NCBI RefSeq assembly: GCF_002201535.1
Contig: NZ_NIWW01000001.1
Span: 124,001-188,000, forward strand
Length of the DNA: 64,000 nucleotides
Reading direction: 5' to 3'
Source of the DNA: Lacimicrobium sp. SS2-24
GTDB lineage: Bacteria; Pseudomonadota; Gammaproteobacteria; Enterobacterales; Alteromonadaceae
Positions 19,138 through 28,956 of this stretch are shown piece by piece (the first letter of the stretch is position 1; every line of letters begins with the position of its first letter). Both the position numbers and the translations under genes were made by a program. The notes under the pieces are model-generated. The model was not told the origin of the DNA, ran no database searches, and saw only the letters and a program-made list of their open reading frames with translations.

Positions 19138-19149
19138 GCAATCCCTCAC

Positions 19150-19438
19150 GTTGTTTCAGGCAATTGAATTGTCTCCAAGGCACTGTTTCTGCACTGTCCC
19201 GACAATCCTATCCCCGTATTTAGACTTTACTATTATGCTTGTGAGCCTGCCCATCTGGGCTGGTGAAGGGGGGTAAGATCACCTCGGTGTTTGTCTTTAA
19301 AAAACGTCACCATCGAAAAAGTAAATGAGAAAAGCCCACCTATTCGATCGTGTCAGTCGTGGTCTGCTTTGTTAACGAGGGAGAGAGCCGGTAAGCTTTT
19401 GGATTCATTTATGTGTTGATGGATAAAAGGAGTTATCT
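19150..19438. other. Spacer without visible gene
   Basis: No credible coding frame, tRNA or strong hairpin is visible. The final part, AAAAGGAGTTATCT, is the ribosome-binding site of the next gene, whose promoter must lie in this stretch or upstream. Confidence 0.4.
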
Positions 19439-19879
19439 GTGCTTGCTACTTTTGAATTTATTGCCACCTTCTGTGCGTTGATTTTTACCGGCGCGGCCAT
19501 TTATATCAACCTGGTGGAACATCCTGCTCGTCTCGGATTATCCGACAGCCTTGCAGTGTCAACCTGGCGGCCAAGCTACTATCGTGCCACCCGAATGCAA
19601 GCTCCCCTGGCGCTGATAAGCGGGGCGGCCGGCATTGCGCTGTGGTGGATAGACAGCAGTTTAATCTGGCTTTTGGCTGCGGTATTGATATTACTGGTTG
19701 TTCCCTATACGTTCGCTATTATTATGCCGGTCAATGATGCATTGCAGCGTAGTGATGCCGAAACGGACGCGGCAGTTTTGCGCCAACTGCTGATTCGCTG
19801 GGGCAGATTGCACAGCGTTCGTAGCGCCCTGGCCTTGTTATCCTCTGCGCTCATGCTTTGGCAATTAGTCATGCCATAG
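19439..19879 (+). CDS. DUF1772-family membrane protein
   Basis: This 146-residue integral membrane protein has four hydrophobic segments and the DUF1772 pattern: GAAIYINLVEHPARL near the start, a YRATRMQAPLAL segment, and VNDALQ before the last part. The family's function is unknown. The start codon is GTG, supported by AAAGGAG 7 bases upstream. The UbiA-type gene follows by 34 bases, so the two are probably co-transcribed. Confidence 0.8.
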   Translation: MLATFEFIATFCALIFTGAAIYINLVEHPARLGLSDSLAVSTWRPSYYRATRMQAPLALISGAAGIALWWIDSSLIWLLAAVLILLVVPYTFAIIMPVNDALQRSDAETDAAVLRQLLIRWGRLHSVRSALALLSSALMLWQLVMP

Positions 19880-19913
19880 GCCTGGCACCCATTTATTCTG
19901 GAGCAGCAAACTG

Positions 19914-20810
19914 ATGATTGGGGCTGTAGTTCGAAGCATGCGTCCGCCCTTTTTACTCTTAAGTCTGATGATGGTCTTTCTTGCCGTGGCACTGGTTTAT
20001 TACCAGCAAGGGACTGTGGACCCGGCCAGGGCGGCACTGATCATGCTTATTGCTTTGAGTGGTCATATTTCAGTGAACTGCCTGAACGAATACCAGGATT
20101 TTCGCTCTGGCCTGGATCTCATGACGCATAAGACACCTTTTAGTGGTGGCAGTGGGGCCTTGCCCTCAAACCCGCAGGCGGCCCCAGTTGTATTGATGGT
20201 GGCCATTATCAGCCTGATAAGCTGCTTTGTCTCAGGCCTGATACTGATTGACGGAATGGGCTGGAAACCTTATGTGCTCGGTATATTAGGTATCCTTCTG
20301 GTTCTCACTTACACGCGGTGGTTGAATCGAATGCCGTTGCTTTGCCTGATAGCCCCAGGCACGGGGTTTGCTCTGGTGATGTTACTTGGCGCCGTTATTG
20401 TGCTCAGTGACACTGTTACCAGTGTGGCGATGATGAGCGCCTTACTCCCGTTTTGTCTGGTGAACAATCTACTGTTAGTGAACCAGTATCCGGATATCGC
20501 TGCCGATACCGAGGTAGGCAGGCGCACGTTGCCGGGCTATTACGGCGTTGAAGTGGCAAGGCGGGTTTATGCCATGCTTGCGCTGCTCAGTGCGTTGAGC
20601 GTGACTGTGGTGTTGATAATGATTGAATCACATCCTGTGGGCTGGTTGATTGTCTTGCCACTGGCTCTGAGTGTGTGGATTTATCAGCGGCTTACATCGG
20701 GGCAATATCAAACAGCGGATTTTCGTCTTACCATGGCACTCAATGTGTTGCTGACCCTGCTGATGCCTTTGCTATTAAGTCTGTGTCTGATTGGCGCCCG
20801 CTGGGGCTAA
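19914..20810 (+). CDS. UbiA-superfamily prenyltransferase
   Basis: This 298-residue integral membrane protein has about eight or nine transmembrane segments and both Asp-rich motifs of UbiA-type enzymes: NEYQDFRSGLD near residue 60 and NQYPDIAADTEVG near 192, which bind the prenyl diphosphate through magnesium. The pattern is closest to MenA-like (1,4-dihydroxy-2-naphthoate) prenyltransferases. No other menaquinone gene is in the window, so the acceptor is uncertain. Its last 36 bases overlap, tail to tail, with the DUF3080 gene on the other strand. Confidence 0.85.
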   Translation: MIGAVVRSMRPPFLLLSLMMVFLAVALVYYQQGTVDPARAALIMLIALSGHISVNCLNEYQDFRSGLDLMTHKTPFSGGSGALPSNPQAAPVVLMVAIISLISCFVSGLILIDGMGWKPYVLGILGILLVLTYTRWLNRMPLLCLIAPGTGFALVMLLGAVIVLSDTVTSVAMMSALLPFCLVNNLLLVNQYPDIAADTEVGRRTLPGYYGVEVARRVYAMLALLSALSVTVVLIMIESHPVGWLIVLPLALSVWIYQRLTSGQYQTADFRLTMALNVLLTLLMPLLLSLCLIGARWG

Positions 20811-21779
20811 ATTGCATTGTTCTAAAAGCCGCTGCCAGAACTGAATATGCTGAGACAGCGCTTGACGGTACTGTTGGAACTCTGCTTCTCGTTCCGTTAA
20901 CCACGCACTCATCGGTGGATGAGCACTGAGCAGGGATTGCCACAGGGGCATCAATTGATAGTAGATGTCATTGGTGCGACCAGCCAGGGGTTGAATCTGG
21001 TCAATAAAAAACAACCCGAACACGTTTCGCAAGTACTCAACCTGTTTTGATGGTTTGCCCCCGGAACATTTAAGTGATTGCTGCTCAAGCCAGTGGGTGA
21101 GGGGAGGCAGATGGTATAGCAACAGCCGCTGTGTTCTGAACACCCTGGCCATCAGTCGGGTCTGTTTTAGCTGTTGCAAATGAGATTCTAATTGGGTGTT
21201 GCGCAGTCGCTCAGGTGAGGCGGGGTGAATGCTTAACAGGTATTGCAGTGACTGACGGGTTTCGCTCAGGTGATCGGTGGTTGTATCGCCGATATACCCC
21301 AGGTTGCGACTCAGTGACTGTTGGATTTCATCACTTTGTAATAGTTGTTGCCAGTGCTGTTCCAGCGCACTTTGCTTATGTTGTAACCAATTGTCTAACT
21401 GAATTTGCAAAGACAGCGTGTCGGTCGTCTTGCGGCATTCCTGCAATGCTTGCAGCAAATCAAGTTCGTACAGATATCGTTGAGAGGCTGCCTGGATTTT
21501 TCCCAGGGAGGTATTGCGCTCGGCTACCAGTGTATAAATCCGGCAATCCCGCATTTGGTAAAAGTCCCGGATACTGATATCCAGCCCGGGATGAGAAAGC
21601 GATAATTTATCCAGTCCAGGCAACGGCGGAGCCATCTCATATTGCGGTCCTGGCACATCCAGCACATTTGCTAATCGTTGCCGGTACTGGTCGCTGATGT
21701 CCTCAATATTCTGCTCAAACGCACAGCCACACAACATGCATACCGTCAGCAGTAGTGGCCATTTCAGTGGTAAGGTCAC
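20775..21779 (-). CDS. DUF3080-family lipoprotein
   Basis: This 334-residue protein has a lipoprotein signal peptide with the lipobox LCGC (cysteine at about residue 19), so it is probably anchored in a membrane facing the periplasm. The body is helical and glutamine/leucine-rich (LQIQLDNWLQHKQSALEQ), matching the DUF3080 family of marine gammaproteobacteria, whose function is unknown. It starts 6 bases after the CPXCG gene ends, so the two share a transcript. Its end overlaps the UbiA-type gene by 36 bases on the opposite strand. Confidence 0.8.
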   Translation of the reverse strand: MTLPLKWPLLLTVCMLCGCAFEQNIEDISDQYRQRLANVLDVPGPQYEMAPPLPGLDKLSLSHPGLDISIRDFYQMRDCRIYTLVAERNTSLGKIQAASQRYLYELDLLQALQECRKTTDTLSLQIQLDNWLQHKQSALEQHWQQLLQSDEIQQSLSRNLGYIGDTTTDHLSETRQSLQYLLSIHPASPERLRNTQLESHLQQLKQTRLMARVFRTQRLLLYHLPPLTHWLEQQSLKCSGGKPSKQVEYLRNVFGLFFIDQIQPLAGRTNDIYYQLMPLWQSLLSAHPPMSAWLTEREAEFQQYRQALSQHIQFWQRLLEQCNLAPAGANQTQT

Positions 21780-21785
21780 TGCCGG

Positions 21786-21986
21786 TTAGTAATACTGTTC
21801 GTCGTCGGCATTGATACGGTAACTGAGTTTACTGTGCTCTTCATCCACATGCAGGGTAATGCGTATAGGGTGACAGCAATTCGTGCAGTCTTCGTAGTAG
21901 TCCTGATCCCCCTGACTGTAATCAAGAAGAAGGTGCATACTATGCCCGCAATGGGGGCAGTCTACATGAACGTTTTTTGCTTTCAT
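21786..21986 (-). CDS. CPXCG-motif cysteine-rich protein
   Basis: This 66-residue protein has two cysteine pairs, CPHC and CTNC, forming a probable zinc ribbon, and matches the small CPXCG-motif family of unknown function. AAGGAG lies 6 bases before the ATG at 21986, which is why I prefer it over the upstream ATG at 22016. It sits between the FolM-like gene (45 bases upstream) and the DUF3080 gene in a minus-strand cluster. Confidence 0.85.
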   Translation of the reverse strand: MKAKNVHVDCPHCGHSMHLLLDYSQGDQDYYEDCTNCCHPIRITLHVDEEHSKLSYRINADDEQYY

Positions 21987-22031
21987 GTTGTACTCCTTTG
22001 TTTTCATCTGTTGCACTGTGTGCTTTTTAGC

Positions 22032-22781
22032 TTAAAAGGGGCCGCTGCCAGACAGGCTACTGCCTCCGTCCACTTTGAGCACCTGCCCGGTCACATAGGG
22101 GGCAGTGAGCAAAAAAGCAGCGGCCTTAGCGATGTCAGCCGCTTCTCCAAGACGCTGTAACGGCACCTTGTTTAACAGTGCCTGCTTTTGTTGCTCACTG
22201 ACCTCTTTGTCAGGCCACATAATAGCGCCAGGTGCAATGGCATTGACCCTGATATCCGGTGCCAGTTCCAGTGCCAGTGACTCGGTCATACTCACCAGAG
22301 CCGCTTTTGCCATGCAATACACCGTGTGTTTTGACAAAGGTCGTAGTGCGTGAATATCTACCATATTAATGATAGTGCCCTGACGGGATTTCAGTTCACC
22401 TTTGAGTGTCTGAGACAAAAAAAGTGGCGCCATGGCATTGCTGCCCATCAGATTACTCCAGTCAGCGAGGGTGATTTCTCCCATCGGTGTGGGATAAAAA
22501 CTGGAGGCATTGTGGATCACACCATCAAGCCTGCCAAAAGCGGTCAGGGCCGCATGGGCAATTCGTTCAATTTGTTCATGTTCACAAAGGTCACCCTGCA
22601 CCAGCGATACAGAGCCTTTACGCTGGTCATTTAGTGCATTCATCAGCGTCGTCGCTTCATCAATGGAATGATGGCAATGCAGCACAATCTGATAGCCTAA
22701 CTGATGCAGGTGGCAGGCGGTGGCTGCTCCCAGGCGTCTGGCACTGCCGCTGATAAATACGACTTTGTCTGATGTTTGCAT
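22032..22781 (-). CDS. Pteridine reductase/FolM-type short-chain dehydrogenase
   Basis: This 249-residue SDR enzyme has the atypical glycine motif SGSARRLGAATA, in which TGxxxR-type residues recognise NADPH as in pteridine reductases. It also has NASSFYPTP, the catalytic Tyr-Lys in YCMAKAALV, and GAIMWP. FolM-type enzymes reduce dihydromonapterin or dihydrofolate. The start is uncertain; I use the ATG at 22781, just before KVVFISG, with 22805 possible. It leads the minus-strand cluster folM-like, CPXCG, DUF3080. Confidence 0.8.
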   Translation of the reverse strand: MQTSDKVVFISGSARRLGAATACHLHQLGYQIVLHCHHSIDEATTLMNALNDQRKGSVSLVQGDLCEHEQIERIAHAALTAFGRLDGVIHNASSFYPTPMGEITLADWSNLMGSNAMAPLFLSQTLKGELKSRQGTIINMVDIHALRPLSKHTVYCMAKAALVSMTESLALELAPDIRVNAIAPGAIMWPDKEVSEQQKQALLNKVPLQRLGEAADIAKAAAFLLTAPYVTGQVLKVDGGSSLSGSGPF

Positions 22782-22838
22782 AAGATTTGATGTCAGTTTA
22801 ATCATCCGAAAACGCACACAGTATGCAAACGAATGGGG

Positions 22839-23696
22839 TTAGTCCATGTTATTCAACTGACTCTGAGCGCTATGAACGTATTGCCCCTGAAACAGAAGGG
22901 CGTGATTAAGGTTGTGGTAAAGCTGATAGACAGGCTTGCGATATTGGTAGTGGTCACTGAGTGGCCATATCTCTTCATAGCCGCGGTAAAACGCTTCAGG
23001 GAATCGACCGAAAAACTCTGTCATGGCAATGTCAGTTTCCCGATCACCATAGTAAAAGGCCGGATCATAAAGAACCGGTTTGTCTTTCCAGAAGCCTGTG
23101 TTGCCCTGCCACAGATCGCCATGCAGCGGCGAGGCGGGTGGAGTGTGGCCTGCAAGAAGGCGTTTAACCTGCTCTACCACCTTTTCGACATTGCACTGAA
23201 TGATGGACTTCTCTGAGAGGAGTTGCAGCATGTAGCCGATGCGTTGCTCAGCAAAGAACTGACACCATTTTTTCTGCCAGCCATTTGGCTGAGGCGTTGC
23301 GCCGATATAGTTATCTTCCTGCCAGCCGTACATTTGCTGCTGGTCACTCTGATGCAAGCGGGCCAGTTGCTGACCAAACCGGTACCAGTGTTGTTCACTG
23401 CCATCTTGCATATGCAGATATTCAAGCACCAAAAACCCGGCCTGAGAGGTTTTGCCCACGACAATTACTTTGGGCACTTTAAACAGGTCACTCTGGCTCA
23501 GTTTTTCGAGTGCCTGCGCTTCAGTTTCAAGTCGCGACAACTCGGCCACTTCGGTGACTTTAACAAAGAAGCGTCGCTGGCCATCACTGATACGAAAGGC
23601 CCGGGTGTAGAACTGTTCGTGGAGCTGGCGAATATCATCACAGATAAAATCCTGCTCCAGCTGGTCACTAATCTGTTCGCTGATGAAGTGCCACAT
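22839..23696 (-). CDS. Fructosamine kinase family protein
   Basis: This 285-residue protein belongs to the fructosamine-3-kinase/YniA family of the aminoglycoside-phosphotransferase fold. It has the nucleotide-binding lysine of RRFFVKV, the catalytic loop LHGDLWQGNTG and the metal-binding DPAFYYGDRETDIAM. These enzymes phosphorylate ketosamines on glycated proteins or small molecules so that they break down; bacterial members often act on ribulosamines. ATG 23696 is preferred over the in-frame TTG at 23705. The gene is separated by 57 bases from the FolM-like gene and may be in its transcript. Confidence 0.88.
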   Translation of the reverse strand: MWHFISEQISDQLEQDFICDDIRQLHEQFYTRAFRISDGQRRFFVKVTEVAELSRLETEAQALEKLSQSDLFKVPKVIVVGKTSQAGFLVLEYLHMQDGSEQHWYRFGQQLARLHQSDQQQMYGWQEDNYIGATPQPNGWQKKWCQFFAEQRIGYMLQLLSEKSIIQCNVEKVVEQVKRLLAGHTPPASPLHGDLWQGNTGFWKDKPVLYDPAFYYGDRETDIAMTEFFGRFPEAFYRGYEEIWPLSDHYQYRKPVYQLYHNLNHALLFQGQYVHSAQSQLNNMD

Positions 23697-23764
23697 AAGA
23701 GACAAGGCTCAGGTGAATCGTTTTGTTAGTATGGAACAGATGTGCAGGCCGTGATGAAAATTTT

Positions 23765-24388
23765 TTAATTCTTTTTCGGTTGATATCTCCCCAGTATCTC
23801 CGCAAGTTGCGAGAAGCTTTTATAAGTTCCTGATACTAATAAAGAACGTGCCAACCAGTCTGGTATGTTTCCTCCAGCATGACCACTGCCCTGGTAGCAG
23901 ATCTGGGTATAGCGTTTAGTGGTACGCAAGCGCCATATGCCTCGAATTTGTTGCATACGAACGTGATCAGCAGACGCTAGAATTCGCGTGCTGGCATCAG
24001 TGATATCGATTCTGAGTTCGCCCTGCGCGACATTCTCATGTATGCGAGACAGGGTAACCATATCTCTGTCCCGAAACGGCCAGGGCGAGTCGAATACAGT
24101 ATGTACCAGATCTGTCTGCGGGTCCGGCTGATCTATCAGCGTGATCTGACTGGCGTTGTGTATCCACTGTGGCCCTTTTTCGGTGTTTCTCAGTAACGTC
24201 AGAAAATCCACGGGACTAGCCTGTACCCGAACCGTGGCCATGATTTCATAATAGTCTGCCTTCTGGCGTCCATACACACTGACCTGTTGTGAGGATTTTT
24301 CTAACGCCCAGTCTGTTTCTTCATCCATACAGGAGGCCCGTGCAAATAATGCACAAAACAATAACAGCAGGAACAGTGGAAATTGCAT
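23765..24388 (-). CDS. Exported START-domain protein
   Basis: This 207-residue protein has a signal peptide (MQFPLFLLLLFCALFARA) and a START-like lipid-binding domain (VQASPVDFLTLLRNTEKGPQW, DSPWPFRDRDMV). START domains form a hydrophobic tunnel; related bacterial proteins are found in Vibrio and Alteromonas but their ligand is not known. It is divergent from thrS, with 146 bases between the start codons. Confidence 0.82.
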   Translation of the reverse strand: MQFPLFLLLLFCALFARASCMDEETDWALEKSSQQVSVYGRQKADYYEIMATVRVQASPVDFLTLLRNTEKGPQWIHNASQITLIDQPDPQTDLVHTVFDSPWPFRDRDMVTLSRIHENVAQGELRIDITDASTRILASADHVRMQQIRGIWRLRTTKRYTQICYQGSGHAGGNIPDWLARSLLVSGTYKSFSQLAEILGRYQPKKN

Positions 24389-24443
24389 CTGGGGCCCGAA
24401 ATGGATATAGTTGCCGTCGTCTGATGGTAGCAGACAAACTCAA

Positions 24444-24527
24444 TATAAAATGAATTTTGTAGTAACACCCGCCAGGGTGTTTTTTATTTGAACAAGTGGC
24501 GCTTGGTTTGTGTCACCACTGTTAAGG
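24444..24527 (+). promoter_or_regulatory. thrS leader: terminator hairpin and operator-like stem-loop
   Basis: A -10-like TATAAA is at 24444-24449. ACACCC (24465-24470) pairs with GGGTGT (24475-24480) and is followed by six T residues, a terminator inside the leader 50 bases before thrS. Next, AACAAGTGG (24491-24499, one bulged A) pairs with CCACTGTT (24516-24523), leaving a 16-base loop containing GGTTTGTGT. This lies just before the AAGGA ribosome-binding site, the position of the tRNA-Thr-like operator arm of E. coli thrS. Confidence 0.45.
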
Positions 24528-24534
24528 ATGTTAC

Positions 24535-26451
24535 ATGCCCCTGATTACACTTCCCGATGGCAGTCAACGCCAGTTTGAGCACGCCGTTTCCGTTTTAGAT
24601 GTGGCAAATGATATTGGCCCTGGTCTGGCTAAAGCCACCATCGCAGGTAAAGTTGATGGTGAGCTGGTTGATGCGTGTGATCTGATTCAAGATGACGCAC
24701 GCCTGCAGATTATTACCGCAAAAGATGAGGAAGGCCTGGAGATAATCCGCCATTCCTGCGCACATTTGTTGGGTCATGCCATCAAACAGCTCTGGCCTGA
24801 TACACAAATGGCTATCGGCCCGGTCATCGATAATGGTTTTTACTATGACGTGGACCTTGAGCACCCTCTGAGTCAGGAAGATCTGGATAAGCTTGAAAAA
24901 CGCATGTTGGAACTGGCCAAGACTCAGTATCCGGTCATCAAAGAAGTGGTCAGCTGGCAGCAGGCTCGCGACACTTTTGAAGCTCGCGGCGAACCCTACA
25001 AGATTCAGATTCTTGATGAAAACATCAGCCAGGACGATCGTCCCGGCTTGTACCATCATGAAGAATACATCGATATGTGCCGGGGGCCTCACGTCCCGGG
25101 TATGAAGTTTTGTCAGCATTTTAAACTGATGAAAGTGGCCGGCGCTTATTGGCGCGGTGACAGCAACAATAAGATGTTGCAGCGTATCTATGGAACTGCC
25201 TGGGCAGATAAGAAACAGCTCAAGGCCTACCTGCAAAGGCTGGAAGAAGCCGAAAAACGTGACCATCGAAAGATCGGCAAAGCGCTGGATCTGTTTCACT
25301 GGCAGGAAGAGGCGCCGGGCATGGTGTTCTGGCATAACGATGGCTGGACAATCTATACCGAGCTTGAAAAATATGTGCGTCAGAAGCTACGTGAATACGA
25401 CTATGATGAAGTGAAAGGTCCGTTAATGATGGACCGCTCTTTATGGGAAAAGTCCGGTCATTGGGATAAATACGCAGAGAACATGTTTACCACGGAGTCG
25501 GAAAAACGTGAGTATGCGATAAAGCCAATGAACTGTCCCGGACATGTACAGATCTTCAATCAGGGTCTTAAATCCTACCGTGATCTGCCATTGCGGATGG
25601 CTGAATTCGGATGCTGTCATCGCAATGAACCCAGTGGCGCTCTGCATGGACTGATGCGGGTACGGGGATTTACGCAGGATGATGCGCATATTTTTTGTAC
25701 TGAAGAGCAGATCCTCGCCGAAGTTGGCGGGTGTATCGATATGGTGTACGAAACGTACAAGACCTTTGGTTTTGACAAGATTGCCGTGAAACTTTCAACC
25801 CGCCCGGAAAAGCGGGTTGGCAGTGATGAAATTTGGGACAAATCTGAAAAAGCACTGGCAGAGGCGCTGCAGGCAAAGAATATTGAATTCCAGTATCTGC
25901 CAGGTGAAGGGGCGTTCTACGGCCCGAAAATTGAGTTTACTTTGCATGATTGTCTGGATAGAGCCTGGCAATGTGGCACTATTCAGCTCGACTTCTCCAT
26001 GCCAGGGCGTCTCGGCAGTACTTATGTAGCCGAAGACGGAGATCGAAAAGTGCCGGTGATGATTCACCGCGCTATTCTTGGCTCACTGGAACGCTTTATT
26101 GGTATTCTCACAGAAGAATACTCAGGACTGTTTCCGCTTTGGTTGGCACCAATGCAGGCAGTGGTGCTGAATATTACCGATAATCAGGCTGAATATTCAC
26201 GTAATGTGGTGAAAAAGTTACAACAATCGGGACTTAGAGCAAAGTCTGACTTGAGAAATGAGAAGATAGGCTTTAAAATCCGCGAGCACACCTTACGGCG
26301 TGTTCCGTATATGTTGGTTGTCGGTGACAAAGAAATGGAAGCCGGCGAGGTAGCAGTGAGAACTCGCAAGGGTGAGGACCTGGGTAAAATGGGCGTTGAT
26401 GACTTTATTAAGCTTGCAACGCAACAGGTCGATAGCAAACTAATTGATTAA
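24535..26451 (+). CDS. thrS: Threonyl-tRNA synthetase
   Basis: ThrRS charges tRNA-Thr and edits mischarged serine. The 638-residue protein has the N-terminal TGS domain ([20 protein letters not shown]), the editing domain ([23 protein letters not shown]), the class II catalytic core ([30 protein letters not shown]) and the C-terminal anticodon-binding domain ([18 protein letters not shown]). It heads thrS-infC-rpmI-rplT, as in E. coli. The leader carries structures that may provide attenuation or autoregulation. Confidence 0.98.
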   Translation: MPLITLPDGSQRQFEHAVSVLDVANDIGPGLAKATIAGKVDGELVDACDLIQDDARLQIITAKDEEGLEIIRHSCAHLLGHAIKQLWPDTQMAIGPVIDNGFYYDVDLEHPLSQEDLDKLEKRMLELAKTQYPVIKEVVSWQQARDTFEARGEPYKIQILDENISQDDRPGLYHHEEYIDMCRGPHVPGMKFCQHFKLMKVAGAYWRGDSNNKMLQRIYGTAWADKKQLKAYLQRLEEAEKRDHRKIGKALDLFHWQEEAPGMVFWHNDGWTIYTELEKYVRQKLREYDYDEVKGPLMMDRSLWEKSGHWDKYAENMFTTESEKREYAIKPMNCPGHVQIFNQGLKSYRDLPLRMAEFGCCHRNEPSGALHGLMRVRGFTQDDAHIFCTEEQILAEVGGCIDMVYETYKTFGFDKIAVKLSTRPEKRVGSDEIWDKSEKALAEALQAKNIEFQYLPGEGAFYGPKIEFTLHDCLDRAWQCGTIQLDFSMPGRLGSTYVAEDGDRKVPVMIHRAILGSLERFIGILTEEYSGLFPLWLAPMQAVVLNITDNQAEYSRNVVKKLQQSGLRAKSDLRNEKIGFKIREHTLRRVPYMLVVGDKEMEAGEVAVRTRKGEDLGKMGVDDFIKLATQQVDSKLID

Positions 26452-26470
26452 TTTCGTGGAGGAATAGCAC

Positions 26471-27013
26471 ATTAAAGGCGCTAACAATCGGGGTCAAGAT
26501 TCGGCAAAAGCCCGCATTAACGAAGAAATAAAACTACAAGAAGTTCGTTTGATCGGTATGGATGGTGATCAGTTAGGGATAGTTTCTCTGACTGAAGCAT
26601 TGGAAAAAGCAGCTGAAGTAGAGCTGGACTTGGTTGAGATTAGCCCCAATGCGGAGCCGCCAGTCTGTAAGATCATGGACTACGGTAAATTCCTTTTCGA
26701 AAAAAGTAAGGCTCAGAAAGAGCAAAAGAAAAAGACAAAGCAAATTCAGGTCAAGGAGGTGAAATTCCGCCCTGGCACTGATGAAGGCGATTACCAGGTC
26801 AAACTGCGCAACCTGCGTCGCTTTCTCGAAGGGGGTGATAAAACCAAAGTCACGATTCGCTTCCGCGGTCGTGAAATGGCACACCAGGAGATTGGCATTG
26901 ATCTTCTCAATCGGATTAAAACCGATTTGGAAGAACTGGCCACCTGCGAGTCTTTCCCCAGAAGGGTGGAAGGCAGACAGATGATCATGGTGCTGGCCCC
27001 CATTAAGAAGTAG
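26471..27013 (+). CDS. infC: Translation initiation factor IF-3, AUU start codon
   Basis: IF3 binds the 30S subunit, prevents premature subunit joining and discriminates against non-canonical start codons. The 180-residue protein equals E. coli IF3 in length only if translation starts at the ATT at 26471, which has a strong GGAGGAA site 6 bases upstream; the first ATG (26549) would remove the conserved N-terminal region [14 protein letters not shown]. The visible conserved parts are [20 protein letters not shown] and [17 protein letters not shown]. The rare start lets IF3 repress its own translation, as known in E. coli. It follows thrS by 19 bases. Confidence 0.96.
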   Translation: MKGANNRGQDSAKARINEEIKLQEVRLIGMDGDQLGIVSLTEALEKAAEVELDLVEISPNAEPPVCKIMDYGKFLFEKSKAQKEQKKKTKQIQVKEVKFRPGTDEGDYQVKLRNLRRFLEGGDKTKVTIRFRGREMAHQEIGIDLLNRIKTDLEELATCESFPRRVEGRQMIMVLAPIKK

Positions 27014-27098
27014 TAAAGGTCTGCAAGTATTTTAGTGGCTGCGCACTGAAATCACCTTGCTACTGGTTATTTAACATTAACAATGCGGAGTTTTAGCA

Positions 27099-27296
27099 AT
27101 GTCTAAAATGAAGAGTAATAGCGGTGCCGCGAAGCGATTCAAAAAATCAGCTTCTGGTCGCTTTAAAACAAAACAGTCTCACTTGCGTCACATTCTGACC
27201 AAGAAGAGTTCTAAGCGTAAACGCCACTTGCGTGGCAAGAAATTGGCCCATGATTCGGATACTGCGTTAATCCAACGCATGTTGCCGTACGCTTAA
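27099..27296 (+). CDS. rpmI: Ribosomal protein L35
   Basis: L35 (bL35) is a small basic protein of the large subunit. The 65-residue sequence has the family opening [14 protein letters not shown] and the closing [20 protein letters not shown] lies 7 bases upstream. The 85-base spacer after infC is the region where L20 binds mRNA in E. coli to repress rpmI-rplT; I cannot verify the pseudoknot by eye. Confidence 0.97.
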   Translation: MSKMKSNSGAAKRFKKSASGRFKTKQSHLRHILTKKSSKRKRHLRGKKLAHDSDTALIQRMLPYA

Positions 27297-27316
27297 GACC
27301 AAAGGAGACTTAAAAC

Positions 27317-27673
27317 ATGGCAAGAGTAAAACGTGGTGTAATTGCACGTGCCCGTCATAAAAAGGTACTGAAGCAAGCCAAAGGTTATTACGGAGCCCGT
27401 TCACGGGTGTATCGCGTTGCTGTACAGGCGGTTACCAAGGCCGGCCAGTACGCCTATCGTGACCGTCGTCAGAAAAAACGTCAATTCCGTCAATTGTGGA
27501 TTGCACGTATTAATGCGGCGTCCCGTCAAAATGGTCTGTCATACAGCCGTTTCATTAACGGTCTGAAAAAGGCGTCTGTCGAGATTGATCGTAAGATCCT
27601 GGCTGACATCGCCGTACATGACAAAGCAGCTTTCAGCGCACTGGTAGACACTGCCAAAGGCGCATTAGCTTAA
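27317..27673 (+). CDS. rplT: Ribosomal protein L20
   Basis: L20 (bL20) is needed early in assembly of the large subunit and represses its own operon. The 118-residue protein matches the family throughout ([50 protein letters not shown]). A strong AAAGGAG site precedes the ATG by 8 bases. It ends the operon and is followed by a strong terminator. Confidence 0.98.
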   Translation: MARVKRGVIARARHKKVLKQAKGYYGARSRVYRVAVQAVTKAGQYAYRDRRQKKRQFRQLWIARINAASRQNGLSYSRFINGLKKASVEIDRKILADIAVHDKAAFSALVDTAKGALA

Positions 27674-27706
27674 TAAAAAACCATTAAGCTTAAGTTCTTT
27701 CTTGGG

Positions 27707-27739
27707 AAACGGGGAGCCGGATGCTCCCCGTTTTCTTTT
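27707..27739 (+). terminator. Terminator of the thrS-rplT operon
   Basis: AAACGGGGAG (27707-27716) pairs with CTCCCCGTTT (27724-27733) across a 7-base loop, followed by a T-rich tail. Confidence 0.92.
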
Positions 27740-27875
27740 CCGGCAGGCGAAATCTCTCAACCCACGGCACCATTGTGCTAATAGTCCCGCTATCCCTGTG
27801 ACCGGCATACTTTGTTACGACGCTGGGCACCGGTGCTCAAAAAAGCACAAATAGGGTGCGAAAGAGTGGTGATAA

Positions 27876-28946
<1,071 letters not shown>

Positions 28947-28956
28947 GATTCGGTAC

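Noticed and set aside
18862-19149. Minus-strand frame across tRNA-Ser and the hairpin array
   Set aside because: It contains ESEGFEPPEGLTL, the typical antisense reading of tRNA-Ser, and has no ribosome-binding site.
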